A stretch of 64,000 nucleotides of DNA from Omphiscola glabra. Lineage: Eukaryota > Mollusca > Gastropoda > Lymnaeidae. The notes beneath the pieces are model-generated. The model made no database searches. It worked only from the letters and a program-made list of their open reading frames with translations, and had not been told where the DNA came from. This document shows, piece after piece, positions 12,201-22,641 of this stretch (the first letter of the stretch is position 1; each line of letters starts with the position of its first letter). Where the stretch lies: positions 27,249,503 to 27,313,502 of the forward strand of contig OZ024806.1 in NCBI GenBank assembly GCA_964017045.1, given 5' to 3'. The position numbers and the translations under genes were made by a program.

Positions 12201-15200
12201 TTACAGAATGCAGTGTGCTACCATCCAGTCGAGTGGCGTTCTGATGTTACCTTACATAATGCAGCTGGTGGTGTGCTACTATCCAGCGCAGTGGCCTTCT
12301 GATGTTACCTTACATAATGCAGCTGGTGGTGTGCTACCATCCAGCCCAGTGGCCTTCTGATGTTACCTTACAGAATGCAGCTGGTGGTGTGCTACCATCC
12401 AGCGCAGTGGCCTTCTGATGTTACCTTACATAATGCAGCTGGTGGTGTGCTACCATCCAGTCGCATTCATTGTTATTGTTTTTAACATATACTATTGTAT
12501 GCTCCGGCTTTTGTTGAGTACAAATATGATGTTATCCAATCCATGTGTGTGCTGTATCATAATTCTAGGCAAGCATGCTATTTAGAATGCATTGGCAATG
12601 TATACAGTGTCAAATGTATTTCATAATTTGACTGAAATCGTCAGTAATTTTTTTTAAAGAATGCCTAGGTTTTCTACGTGTAGCCCTGAATTTCACACTT
12701 TGAATTTAAGATATGAGCTAGCGTACGAAAAGGTGGGGGGGGGTCTTTTTCTATTCTTAGGGGCGTCGTTTTCATTTACTCAGGTGTCGTAACATTATGG
12801 GAGCTCCCCCGGTTGGCGCTCTACCTAATATCGTCACGGGCCGTATGCCTTTCTATCTCTCTTTCAGATATGTTCAGATTTAATGCAGTAGTCTTTCTGG
12901 TGTTGTTGTATTTTCAATATCTTGATATAACCAAATGATATTTTCGTGTTGATTATGTGTACTCATATAACTCTCTCAGTATCCATATAACTCTCTCAGT
13001 ATCCATATAACTCTCTCAATATATATATATAAAATTTCATTTGTTTCTGCTGTGTTCCCTCCCAACCACACACCATAACACAACCAGGCCTAGACAAATG
13101 CAAATGATATTCACTGTCCTAGCGTATGTGTCATTACTCTCTAAGTTATTCCTTTTAAGCCGACGGTTAGTGGCTGTAACATTCAGGCGACATTTGGCAC
13201 GTGTCGCTCATGAATAGCGAGGATGTTGGTAAGGGATGTTTTCATGTCCTCGTTATTTTACTAGAAGAACTACTTGTTATTGCATTTAACTGATACCTAG
13301 GTATCGATTATTATACATCGAATTTAAAAAAATATCGAAACTCCCTTTGGTAAAAGGCTACTGTGGAAGACTGGCACTTTTGCATAATTCATGAAAACGA
13401 AAGTTTAAATCACAAAGATTCATAAGCAATACATGTAAACAAATATCAGTGGTATATAACACAATGCTTGGCCATAAATAATTTAATTTTTTTTTTTTTG
13501 TAAATAATTTTTATTTTCAGTATATTTCTTGACCCCCCCCCCCCCACCAAAATCCCCCCAAAAAGATACCTATACTGTTATTCAGTTTTTAAAAACGAAG
13601 AGTTCTATTGTACCTTTTTTCTTAAGTAATAATTATGAATAATAGTAGTGGTCTTATATAATAATAATAATAATAATAATAAAGTTTATTTGAAAAGTCA
13701 CGCTTCATCCCCAAAGGCTCAAAGCGCGTTACAAAGTCAAATCTTCGATGTTCGAGAGGCATCACTGCTGCCAGTTAGGCGCATGTGAACTCCATCTCCC
13801 CATCTCCGGGTTTGAATTCAGAGTTGCCTTCTCTTAGATGAGTTGCCGTCCAAGGTTAACGAGTCCCATCCACCCGGGAGTTGCCGGAATGTTTCATTGT
13901 ATCAATGTTATCCCCCTATCGGGAATCCATCGCCGGGTTTTGAATTCAGAGTTGCCTTCTCTTAGATGAGTTGCCGTCCAGGGTTAACGAGTCCCATCCA
14001 CCCGGGGTGCTGGTGGTGTGTTTGCTTGACTGGGCTTTGGTGGGGATTGAACTCCAGACCATCAACTTGAGATTTGTTCAGTTTAGACCACTCGGCCACA
14101 TAGACACTATTGTGCACATAGACACTACTGTGCACACATATGTCATTGTGCACACATACATTATTGTGCACAGACACTAAGAAAAAAATAAGCCTGAACA
14201 ATTAATCTTAGAATTTTGTAATCAATGTAATGAAATGATGATAGATTAGTAAGAAGTCAGACACAGTATACATTCAAGAAAAGAAACATCTTATCCAGAA
14301 GACAAAGAAAATAATTTAAAAAATAGACTTGGATAACAGCAGCGCAGTGCCAAGCAATGTAAGGAGGGATTAAAATTTAAAAATACATTCCAAATATCAG
14401 CCATTAGAGAATTTGTGGTTAAGAGACACCACTAATCTAATCTTCTTAAGAAAATCAGCCTCACCCACCCTTCCACTCGATTGACTATGCAAGTGAGGCA
14501 GCAGGAACGCCTGGCCGCCCGGGGAGCTGCTTTCACACAGCAACAGGGTCCGTACTTTCTTGGGCTGGAGTGGATATATTTTACCCCTCTAATGTCCCCC
14601 CCCCACTCCCACCCCGGGGAGACACGCAGGTGTTTTACAGACCCCCTCTAATAGGGTTTATGTGGTTTTCAGATACACCAGCTCGATTACCACAAATTTG
14701 ATCGAAAGAAATTTCGTCGACATTAAATTGATCGTCGGAAATTTGATCGAACGGAAATTTGGTCGAATATTTTTTTCAGTTCAGACGTTACAATTTTTGT
14801 CAAATTTCTTTTTGAACGCACTATACTATATAGTAAAACAAAATAATGCGTTCAAAAAGAAATGTGACGCAGAATTTTAAAGTGTAAACTAAAAAAAAAA
14901 GAATTCGACCGAATTTCTGTCGATCAATTTTCCGTCGATCAAATTTCCGTCGATCAATTTTCCGTCGATCAAATTTCCGTCAATCAATTTTCCGTCGATC
15001 AAATTTCCGTCGATGAACTTTCTTTCGATCAAATTCCCGGATACGGCCCAGCTCACCACTCTGCACATAAAAAATATTATCAAAAGAGAAATAATAGTGA
15101 CATTAAAATAAAATACATTTATGTAAGAAAGAACGGCTGTAGAACACCAAAACAAAAACAAATGCATATATTTACAAGAACATAAAGCATGACTCTCCTC

Positions 15201-15532
15201 CCCCCCCCCCCCAATCCTTCCATATTAAACATGAAAACATACCCCCACACCCACCCCCACCCCCGCTTTGCTTAACAGTCTTATTTACGTAGGGATGACG
15301 TTATCAGAGCTGTTTCAAGGACGGGGCTGGTAATAATCTCTGCCCGACCCGAGTGACAATAAGCCGTGCTTAACTTTTACCCACAAACCTCCAGCTGAGA
15401 CAAGCTAGCGTCCATTTTGTCGATGAACGGTATTCGCGAGATGAGTTTCACAATCTTGGCGTCTTTCGCCTTTTCCTTGGTCTCCTCCTCGAACTGCTTG
15501 AGAGCGTCTTTGATGGTCATTCCTTTGGACAT
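6170..15532 (-). CDS. DNAL1: Dynein axonemal light chain 1 (outer-arm LC1), four coding exons
   Basis: A leucine-rich-repeat light chain of the axonemal outer dynein arm; in the known family it binds the motor region of a heavy chain (DNAH5 in human) and tunes ciliary beat. Coding exons: 15389-15532, 8723-8932, 7508-7594, 6170-6286 (48+70+29+38 = 185 aa plus TAG; vertebrate DNAL1 is about 190 aa). All joins are phase 0 with GT donors (gtttgt, gtatcg, gtgcgt) and AG acceptors. Diagnostic stretches are [13 protein letters not shown] at the N-terminus, [87 protein letters not shown] and [11 protein letters not shown]. The Met at 15532 gives the family N-terminus; a further 5' non-coding exon is possible. 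Nothing suggests decay. The introns carry several expanded minisatellites. Confidence 0.95.
6440..7300. repeat. 39-bp minisatellite in the last DNAL1 intron
   Basis: About 22 diverged units of roughly 39 bp, consensus CACTCACAGATCAAATATGA then CGTCCACTGACCTCTCTGC. It fills most of the intron between the last two DNAL1 exons. Many units contain TGACGTCC or TGACGTCA (CRE-like words), best explained by the repeat itself. Confidence 0.8.
7508..7594 (-). CDS. DNAL1: DNAL1 coding exon 3
   Basis: 29 codons, [18 protein letters not shown] through TLEDVLL, matching the last LRR of the family. Acceptor ttccctcag before 7594; donor TTG|gtgcgt at 7507. Confidence 0.9.
7595..8722 (-). other. DNAL1 intron between coding exons 2 and 3
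   Basis: Unique-looking AT-rich DNA with short G- and C-rich patches. From about 8,140 to 8,250 are loose repeats of a purine-rich phrase (GGGGGCATTCC type). No other gene is seen. Confidence 0.6.
8723..8932 (-). CDS. DNAL1: DNAL1 coding exon 2 (LRR core)
   Basis: 70 codons, [18 protein letters not shown] through GITSMKKLK, holding most of the leucine-rich repeats. The acceptor is ctcatccccag directly before position 8932; the donor is AAG|gtatcg at 8722. The first 20-odd bases of this exon plus the acceptor are the motif amplified in the adjoining 40-bp minisatellite. Confidence 0.93.
8933..10090. repeat. 40-bp minisatellite carrying the DNAL1 3' splice site
   Basis: Between 8,933 and about 9,590 are some 17 units. 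Written on the DNAL1 strand each unit is ACTTGCAAGCACCTCTCACT then GTCCATCTTCTCATCCCCAG. The second part is a pyrimidine-rich acceptor ending CCCCAG and the first matches the start of the following exon (GCATGCGAGCACCTCTCACT). Three shortened units near 8,945-9,040 lack the exon-like segment. Progressively decayed units continue to about 10,090. Minus-strand frames stay open through the array for up to 322 codons, and one runs straight into the LRR exon in frame. Confidence 0.9.
10091..11774 (-). other. Large DNAL1 intron, unremarkable part
   Basis: AT-rich intron sequence between coding exons 1 and 2. No exon, transposon protein or tandem array is visible. Confidence 0.55.
11775..12475. repeat. 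58-bp minisatellite in the large DNAL1 intron
   Basis: About 12 units of 58 bp: CCAGCCCAGTGGCCTTCTGA, TGTTACCTTACAGAATGCAG, CTGGTGGTGTGCTACCAT. Some units lack the CTGGTGGT segment. Identity between units is high, suggesting recent expansion. Confidence 0.88.
12961..13030. repeat. 20-bp triple repeat running into (TA)n
   Basis: Three copies of TATCCATATAACTCTCTCAG, the last passing into a short ATATAT tract. It lies in the large DNAL1 intron. Confidence 0.75.
13655..14190 (-). mobile_element. Dispersed SINE/LINE-tail-like repeat with (TAA)n end
   Basis: Read on the minus strand, this ends with AACGCGCTTTGAGCCTTTGG, then AATAAACTTTATTATTATT, the stem-like GCGCTTTGAG plus (TTA)n tail typical of CR1/L2-type LINE and SINE 3' ends. 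The body holds a duplicated segment of about 75 bp containing GAGTTGCCGTCCAAGGTTAA and CCCATCCACCCGGG. A second copy of the body lies at 38,440-38,660 on the other strand. Short repeats (ACACTACTGTGCACA) flank it near 14,100-14,170. Confidence 0.6.
14688..15042. mobile_element. Foldback/MITE-like element with GGAAATTTGATCGAC arms
   Basis: The left arm (about 14,688-14,770) and right arm (about 14,905-15,042) are inverted copies built from a 15-bp unit, GACGGAAATTTGATC. On opposite strands they share AATTTGATCGAAAGAAA at the outer end and GGTCGAAT at the inner end. The right arm has expanded to about eight units against three or four on the left. The spacer (14,771-14,904) has no coding character. 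It sits in the large DNAL1 intron. Confidence 0.65.
15389..15532 (-). CDS. DNAL1: DNAL1 coding exon 1
   Basis: 48 codons from ATG (15532-15530), [11 protein letters not shown] through MDASLSQLE, ending GAG before the donor gtttgt at 15388. An alternative donor seven codons-worth further on (TGTGG|gtaaaag) would break the frame with the next exon, so GAG|gt is used. Upstream of the ATG a frame stays open for several codons and includes a cccccag that could be an acceptor for a 5'UTR exon. Confidence 0.9.
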
Positions 15533-16159
15533 CTTGCTGCCAGTACCGTTGTGCTGCGTCAATGAAAGGCTGCTGTAGTGAGGTCCTGGGGGGATATTCG
15601 GAGTAAATCCTGTACGGCAGAAGTAAAGTCAAAGCGCGTGACTGCCGTCAAGATCAACAAATAGTTACACTTTTTTCAGGGACTGTGATTAAAAAAATCC
15701 TAAGCAAAGAGAACGGTGCTAATCAATCGGAATTTTCCGAAACGATGCGCACAACACAAAACACAGTATATTAAGAGAGAAAATTAAAGCTATACTAACC
15801 CACAATATCGCAATCGCTTGTGCATCGCCCCACCACTTAATGTTTCCGCAAACCACCACCACAACTCCCCCGCCCCCCCCCCCCCCCCCAAAAAAAAAGA
15901 AACCATAAAAAAAACAGTTTCCAAACCCAACAACTCGATTGGGTTCGGATACTGTTGACTTGTGAAAAGTTATATTTTAACACTAAACTAAGACTAGAAA
16001 TCGGATGAGAACATTAAAAATGTTTATTGGTTTGGGTCTATTTTCCAATTGAATCGTATTTATTTTTTTAAGGTAAATTTTTCCTTTTTGAAGAAAAGAA
16101 AAAAAGATATAATGCCCATTGCTTAATAAAATGCACACCGTGACAGTCGGCTCATAAAC
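15533..16159. other. 5' flank of DNAL1
   Basis: The likely promoter or 5'UTR of DNAL1 lies here, but no core element can be assigned. It contains a C-run followed by an A-run near 15,867-15,898. Confidence 0.4.
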
Positions 16160-16515
16160 TTGGTGAGTAATGCACATGCTTGACAGTCGTAACATAAACT
16201 TGGGGAATAAAGCACACGTTGACCTTCGTAACATAAACTTGGGGAATAAAGCACACGATGACCTTCGTAACATAAACTTGGGGAATAAAGCACACGTTGA
16301 CCTTCGTAACATAAACTTGGGCAATAAAGCACACGTTGACTGTCGTAACATAAACTTGGGGAATAAAGCACACGATGACCTTCGTAACATAAACTTGGGG
16401 AATAAAGCACACGTTGACCTTCGTAACATAAACTTGGGCAATAAAGCACACGTTGACAGTAGCAACATAAACCAGGGGCATAATGCACACGTTGACAGTC
16501 GTAACTTGGGGAATA
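16160..16515. repeat. 39-bp minisatellite
   Basis: About nine units of ACATAAACTTGGGGAATAAA then GCACACGTTGACCTTCGTA. The period is a multiple of 3 and frames are open on both strands; these are not genes. Confidence 0.88.
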
Positions 16516-16631
16516 CTCGTATATTAAAACGCAGAATGCAAGTTTACACTATAATGTGGAAAACTGTTATTTTTTAAATTAAGCTTTATAATTTCCGCTG
16601 CTTCTTTCTTTGTCAATCTCCATCCCCACAT

Positions 16632-16935
16632 TCTCTCTCTAACTCTCTCTCTCTCTCTCTCTACATGTCTCTCTTTTTCTCCCTATCTTTATAATTTTTA
16701 TTATAAGGTTTAAGTACATGATTTTTATAAGAGGAAGGCTTGAGAGAGAGAGAGAGAGAGACAGATAGAGACGGAGAGAGGAAGAGAGAGAGAGACACAC
16801 AGAGAGAGAGAGGCAGATAGAGAGACAGATAGAGGTAGAGAGAGAGACGATGACAGAGAGAGTGACAGAGAAAGGAAGAGAGGGAGACATAGAGAGAGAC
16901 AGAGAGAGGCAGAGGAAGAGAGAGAGAGAGTGAGC
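16632..16935. repeat. (CT)n followed by inverted (GA)n microsatellites
   Basis: A CT-rich tract (about 16,632-16,682), a unique AT-rich spacer of about 60 bp, then an imperfect GA-rich tract with interspersed CAGA (about 16,741-16,935). The two tracts are complementary and could pair as a long hairpin. Confidence 0.8.
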
Positions 16936-17249
16936 TAAACAAAGCCTTAGTGGTACATTTGGATGGCGGAAAATAAATCTGTACAGCCTCGTGTGGAGGG
17001 TCCAGAACAAGTATTGTTCGTGAGTGTGTCCATGCTCTTGCGTGTGTGTGTCTGTTTGTGGATGGCTGGAGGATGAAGGAGCGTCATTAATGGTAAATCT
17101 ATGAATCCATTGATTTTTTTTATTAATTTGCATCTTCCTGTGTATCATAAATATTCTTAATTTATATCAGAGTGGAGCTGTAACAATAGAAAAGTGAGCC
17201 AACAAAATTGAAACATGGAAACAGAAACGACGCAGAAAAATGATACAAA

Positions 17250-17620
17250 AGAAATGCGCGTGACTAATGACCCAGCCATCCGGTGAGTAAAACTAAACCG
17301 CCATTCTCCTAAGTCCTGCTATTCAGCCACCTGTTGACCAGACTACCAGCACCACGTTGTCAGAATTGTACAATAAAACTCGTTGCTCGCCGCGCGTGCA
17401 GAGGGCCTAGCCTGATAGTCATCTATTGTTAAACTGTCGCCTGAATTCATTAGCCCGCCTTGATGAGTTGCAATGTCCGACCCCAGGTGAGATCACCAAC
17501 CACCTGCCAGCTGCTGCACACCTTGCGCCGGGTACCTGCGCCGGATCGTGGTCCGCTGAAGCAAAGCTGTTAGTTTCTGAGCACGATGGTGCGGGAATCC
17601 CTTGCGGCATCGTAACGTGA
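17250..17620. other. GC-rich island of unknown nature
   Basis: About 370 bp of distinctly higher GC, including CTCGCCGCGCGTGCAGAGGG and GCCGGGTACCTGCGCCGGAT, inside AT-rich DNA between DNAL1 and the coiled-coil gene. All frames are short. It could be a dispersed repeat (for example a solo LTR or SINE) or a promoter-associated CpG-rich segment. There is no direct evidence for either. Confidence 0.4.
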
Positions 17621-18424
17621 GTTTCTTTTCGTAAGTTTTAAAAGCATTTGCATTTTTGTACTTTTTCATTGTTTTTATAATATATTTTCTTTGTGGGCCT
17701 TCATTATAAATGGTGGTCAACATGCGACCACTGGTCTAACAGTATTCTCAACATTTTGTTGTGATTAAAATACAAATCTTACCACAGTGATGACAAGAAG
17801 TTTTTAATTTTATAATTTTTTTTTTAAAAATCCCTAATTAACCCTTTAGTATATATGTTATACAATATCATAATAATAAACAAGTAAAATATGTTTAGCC
17901 CACAATGACAAAAGGACGCACAGACATAGGCTATGTTGTGTTTTTGTACAGTACGCTAAATGTTAACTGTATACAATGCTGGGTACCAAATGGTTCAGTA
18001 AATTGTTGTGTGTTGATTGTAAAAACAAATCTCTGACAACATAAACAAAGCTGGTGCAAACTGTAGTGTGTTTACTGTCAATGAGAAGATGGAAGAAGAT
18101 GAATTCTTTGTACACTGTATCAATGAGAAGAATAGCTGGAAGAAAATGAGTTCTTTGTACACATTTAAAGTACGTGAAATGAAAAACGCAAAATGGAAAT
18201 GCAAGGACTAATAAATAAATAACGAGCGAAATGCGGGGAATCACACATAGAGGAGTTACAGAGGATAATCAAAAATGAGGGCGCTACAGGGGAGCATCAA
18301 CAATGCTGGGATTACCGATAAGCATAAACAGATGGGGTGTTACAAAGAAGCATAAAAAAGGAGAGAGAGAGAGCTACAGAAAAGCAACAACAATAATGGA
18401 AGTATGAAGCGTCCATAATAAAAA

Positions 18425-19085
18425 GCAAGGTGCCAATCTTCCCCTAAAAGAGGGAGGTACTAAGCTTCCCCTACAAAAGAGGGAGGTACCAAGCTTCCCC
18501 TACAAAAGATGGAGGTACCAACCTTCCCCTACAAAAGATGGAGGTACCAAGTTCCCCTACAAAAGAGAGAGGTACCAAGTTTCCCTTACAAAAGAGGGAT
18601 GTATCAAGTTTCCCCTACCAAAGAGGGAAGTATCAAATTATATCAGCGAATATATGGGTGCCGAGCACTATAAAAAGGGATATCTACCAATCTTCCACCA
18701 AAAAAAGAAAGAGACATCAATCACAATCAACGAAGAGAGGGCTACAAACTGTCCCCATCAAGGAAAGTTTTACCACGATTCCCTATGAAAGAGGGTGGTG
18801 CCAAACTAGCCCAACAAAGAGGAAGTAACCAAGCTTTTTTCAACAAAGAGAGTTGTAACATACACAATGAACAAAGAGTGGGTTATTATGATTCCCACAG
18901 GAAGAGAGCGTTACCAAGCTTCCCTAACAAAGCAAAAGGGGGGGGGGGCAAAAAACTATCAACAAAGAGGGAGGTTCAAGGTTCCAAAGCAAACAGAAAG
19001 GTTCCAAGATACTTTAACAAAGAGGGAGGTGCAAGGCTTGGCCAATAAGGACGGATGTACTAAGCTTCCACAACAAATTCGGAGG
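18425..19085. repeat. Degenerate ~30-bp minisatellite
   Basis: The first part has clear units of about 29-30 bp (GAGGTACCAAGCTTCCCCTA then CAAAAGAGG). Downstream it decays into loosely similar CAACAAAGAGGGAGGT phrases up to about 19,085. Open plus frames here come from the repeat. Confidence 0.75.
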
Positions 19086-21264
19086 AACAAAATCTCATAA
19101 TTAAAGAATGAAGTACAAAACTGGTTCACTAAAAGTTGACACAGGTGAGGGGGGAGGGGGGGGGGGCACAAGTCACTGAAAACCAATTGGGGGGAGGGTG
19201 AATTCAGGCGGGCACAGTCAAATTTATCAAACACAAACAGTGTATTTGGAATGCAAATATTTACATTAAAGTTAAAAACCATTATTTAAAAAAATAACAT
19301 ATAGAATCTTTTACCCAAAACAAAAGTACAATCTTAGTTTAGGCAACCACACCTGGAAACGCACATAAATAAAGTCATGAACTTCATTTAATTTTGTAAA
19401 GATAATTTTTCAATACTAAAATGCACCGCCCGACATTGAAGGCAGACGTTTCGGAAAAATGATCAATACATTACTTGTGGCATTTGGCAATAAAGGAAAG
19501 TGAATTTACATTGAAATAATGCGCAGGAGAACGCATACATCACCTGACCTACAAAGTGAAAGAGGCCGTTTGTGGGCAAGGAACACACAGTAAAGCTGAA
19601 GTTACAGTACTAGAAATTGGAATCACATTGTAAGACATTTAGGAATTGCTCAGAAAAATGCGGAAACTGGTAGCATTTACCACCAAGAGCCATTACACAT
19701 GTTGTAAAATTAAATAAGGAATCTAAAGATGATGATTAAAAAGTCTGACGCAATGGATGGGAAAGCGAGTAACAGCTAGCATATAAATCTCAGACACGCG
19801 ATAAGAATGTTAAGCACAATAACATTGTCGATCTGTAAGATATATGACATGTTGAGATCAATGACAACTTTTAATCCGATTAATCGGACAAGTTGATAAA
19901 GTGTGTTTAGAAGCATAAGCAGCAACGCAGCAACGCATTACATTTACCCCAGTAATACAATATGTATATTACATTTACCCAATTAACACATTTTTATATT
20001 ACATTAACCCCAGTAACACATCTATACATTACCCAAACGCTCTTACATTACAATAACAATTTACAAATTAAAACTGTATATACTTTTTTTTCTAGGACAA
20101 CGTTAACACTCAAGTCCACCACAAAATGCTTCCAAGCCATTCCCTCCATCCATATGCCTCTGAACCATGTCCTCCTTTAAGCAGCAATTAAACTAAAAAT
20201 GAAACTAATTTCGATCCAGCTGAAATATGGCCATATATCATGACATCACATTGTCAACCTATTAAGACTGGATGTTGTAATAATTTGACCCGGCGTCTTG
20301 ATATCAGATCGTTGTAGGTCGTGATGTGTGTGTGGCTTGGGTTGGCTGCAAATTCAAAAAAAAAAAAATAAACCAATAGAAAACAATAGGAAAAACAACT
20401 TTAAATTAAAAATTCGCCGGAGAAAGAATGTAAACAAAAACAAAAAATTATTACAAAATATGTGATGCAAGTTCAATGAGGAGAACAAGTTGCAGAGACT
20501 CAGTGGGTCAAGGTCATCACATTTTTTTTTTTCAATTTCCCTTTTTAAACATTACAATCGGTAAAGCATTTCCGGATATATTCTTTATCCGGATTTGTTT
20601 TCAACACTTTACTACATAAAATAATAATAAAAAATAAATACATTTTATTTTTTTCTTTAAATTACATTTAAATTAAGTTTAAACGACACGACTAACAAAA
20701 CTTACCCGAAGTCGTGTTGCCTTCAAAAAAAAGTACACAGAGTTTGAGATCATCTTCCGTTGCTTTTTATGAGAACTCATTCCCTTACGCACTAGATCAT
20801 TTCAGCAAATCTTGGTCGGTAGTTAGGTTTTAGATGTGCTGAGAATAACACATTGACGAGGCTACTAGCTTTGGACTAACATCTGTCTCTCTACCGATAA
20901 TCCATCTCAGTTATGGACGTACTGCCCGTCGGTAACGTAACCAAATGCTTATGTTACGACTGCCATCGTGTGTGTGTAGGTGTGTGTGTGTGTTTAGGCT
21001 CGGATTAGGGACTATGGATTGAAATCAATCAATAATACGTAACCTTAAGTTGTGGTCACGTGACCGTGTAATCTATCTATCGTCCTGTCTTGGTTATCAT
21101 TTCGTGCAACTTGATGTATGTTTTTCTGGTGAGAAGATTCTGTTTTTTTTCTTGTGGATAAACACTAAAAGACGTTTAATTCGAACGGTCCACCGCATGA
21201 TTCTCTTAGTTTTCAAAGAAGCGATATAATTTATGAAAGATGCTATCGTATAGATGTGTCGAGC
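19086..21264. other. Intergenic DNA and 5' flank of the coiled-coil gene
   Basis: AT-rich, no gene seen. The last few hundred bases before 21,265 presumably hold the promoter and 5'UTR of the plus-strand gene. A (GT)n tract lies near 20,970. No TATA or initiator call is justified. Confidence 0.45.
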
Positions 21265-22641
21265 ATGTCTAAAAGTTTGAAACGCTTAAGCCGTAGTCAT
21301 TGCGAGGTTTTCGATATAGTCTGGCTCGACCATTTGTCTGAAGTATCACACATCCCTGACTCTAAACACAGTATGTCTGATTCCTTAACAGTTACCTCCT
21401 CAGCCGAAATCCATGCTGACCCAGTCTTGAACAGAGCGAGGGGGACGACTGGTGATTTCGATAGCGGCGTGTTCAGCTCGGATGACAGGGACGGTAGTGA
21501 ACCCAGGGGCGGAGTTAATTATGTGTTGCGCTCATCGGAGACGGTGACCGAAGAAAGCGAGACGAACAGTGTGTTTGACGACGATATTTGTGACGATCAG
21601 GTTTTTATTGATGGTGAGGAGAACCCTGCATTTTCAAGGCAATACCAATTAGATCCCGATCACGGCTCAGCTGAGAACTTTGCCAGATATGAACTAGTGA
21701 AGGATCTACCCGAGCACAGAAGATATCGTAAAGACGAATCCCCCAGGGACACCGACGACACATTCAGCTCCAGGGTTGGGAGTACTTTGGGCGGGGTTGT
21801 CATAAAACGGGGTTGCGTCAATCACAGCGCACGCCAGGTGACACGGAAGTCGAGCTCAGAAAACTTGTGTCCGAACTGCGGGCACGAAAACTCGATTACT
21901 ACCAGCGGATCGAACTGCTTTGAAATAAAGGGTCAAGATATAAACGTATCTTCTACTTTGGTAGTCGATGACTCATTGGTGATCGATACTTTTCGCAAAC
22001 TTTGTCACGTGCAGGACGTCACAACGCTGTCAGACGAGGTTAAGAAAAACGTGGGGTCACTCAGGCGAGGCGGTGGCGAGGTCAAGGAGAAAATCTGCAG
22101 ATGTGGGTATCTAGGTCAGGTCAATACTATCAGTGACGAGACGACCCTCAAACTTGCTCACAAGATGGACCGTGGCAAAAACAATACGTCCATCGCATAC
22201 GAGAGAGGTTTGGCTGAAAGAACCGCTCAGAAGCCAACCAGGCAGGAGCCCATCAAGAAACAAATCCTAGTGAAAAAAATAACAGAAAGAAAATCCGGCA
22301 TAGCGAAAAGCCATCCGACTGGGGCGAACGTCGGAAGCAAAGATCACCACGCCAACCACGTAGCTGCAACTGGCAAAGGGAGCTCACTTGGAAAGAACAG
22401 CGGAGAGGATGAGCTCGTCAAGCAGCAGGTGTTCCACACCCAGAGTTCCGTCTCGACATTTTCCGGGGCGCAGCCGGGAACGCCGGACGAAGCTCGCCGA
22501 AAGAGGATAGAACTACGCCAGCACAGCTTATTGCGCCACGAGACGCTCGACCACGAAGGGTCTGCAGCGAGTGCTGGCGGCGGTGGCTACGTCACGCCAC
22601 TCAAGAAGAGCCAATTGGAAGTGAAAGAGTTGAGAAATGAG
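21265..22641 (+). CDS. Coiled-coil gene, coding exon 1
   Basis: 459 codons in one large exon, MSKSLKRLSRSHCEVFD to VKELRNE, ending GAG|gtcagt. Codon-rich, low-repeat sequence with higher GC than its flanks supports real coding. Confidence 0.85.

Noticed and set aside
11775..12475. CRISPR array
   Set aside because: The regular 58-bp period is a direct tandem repeat without unique spacers, in a eukaryotic intron.
16123..16577. Open frames on both strands between 16.1 and 16.6 kb
   Set aside because: A 39-bp tandem array; all frames consist only of the repeated unit.
17419..17620. Short open frames on both strands in the GC-rich island
   Set aside because: GC-rich DNA has fewer stops; none of the frames shows a recognisable protein motif or a good start context.
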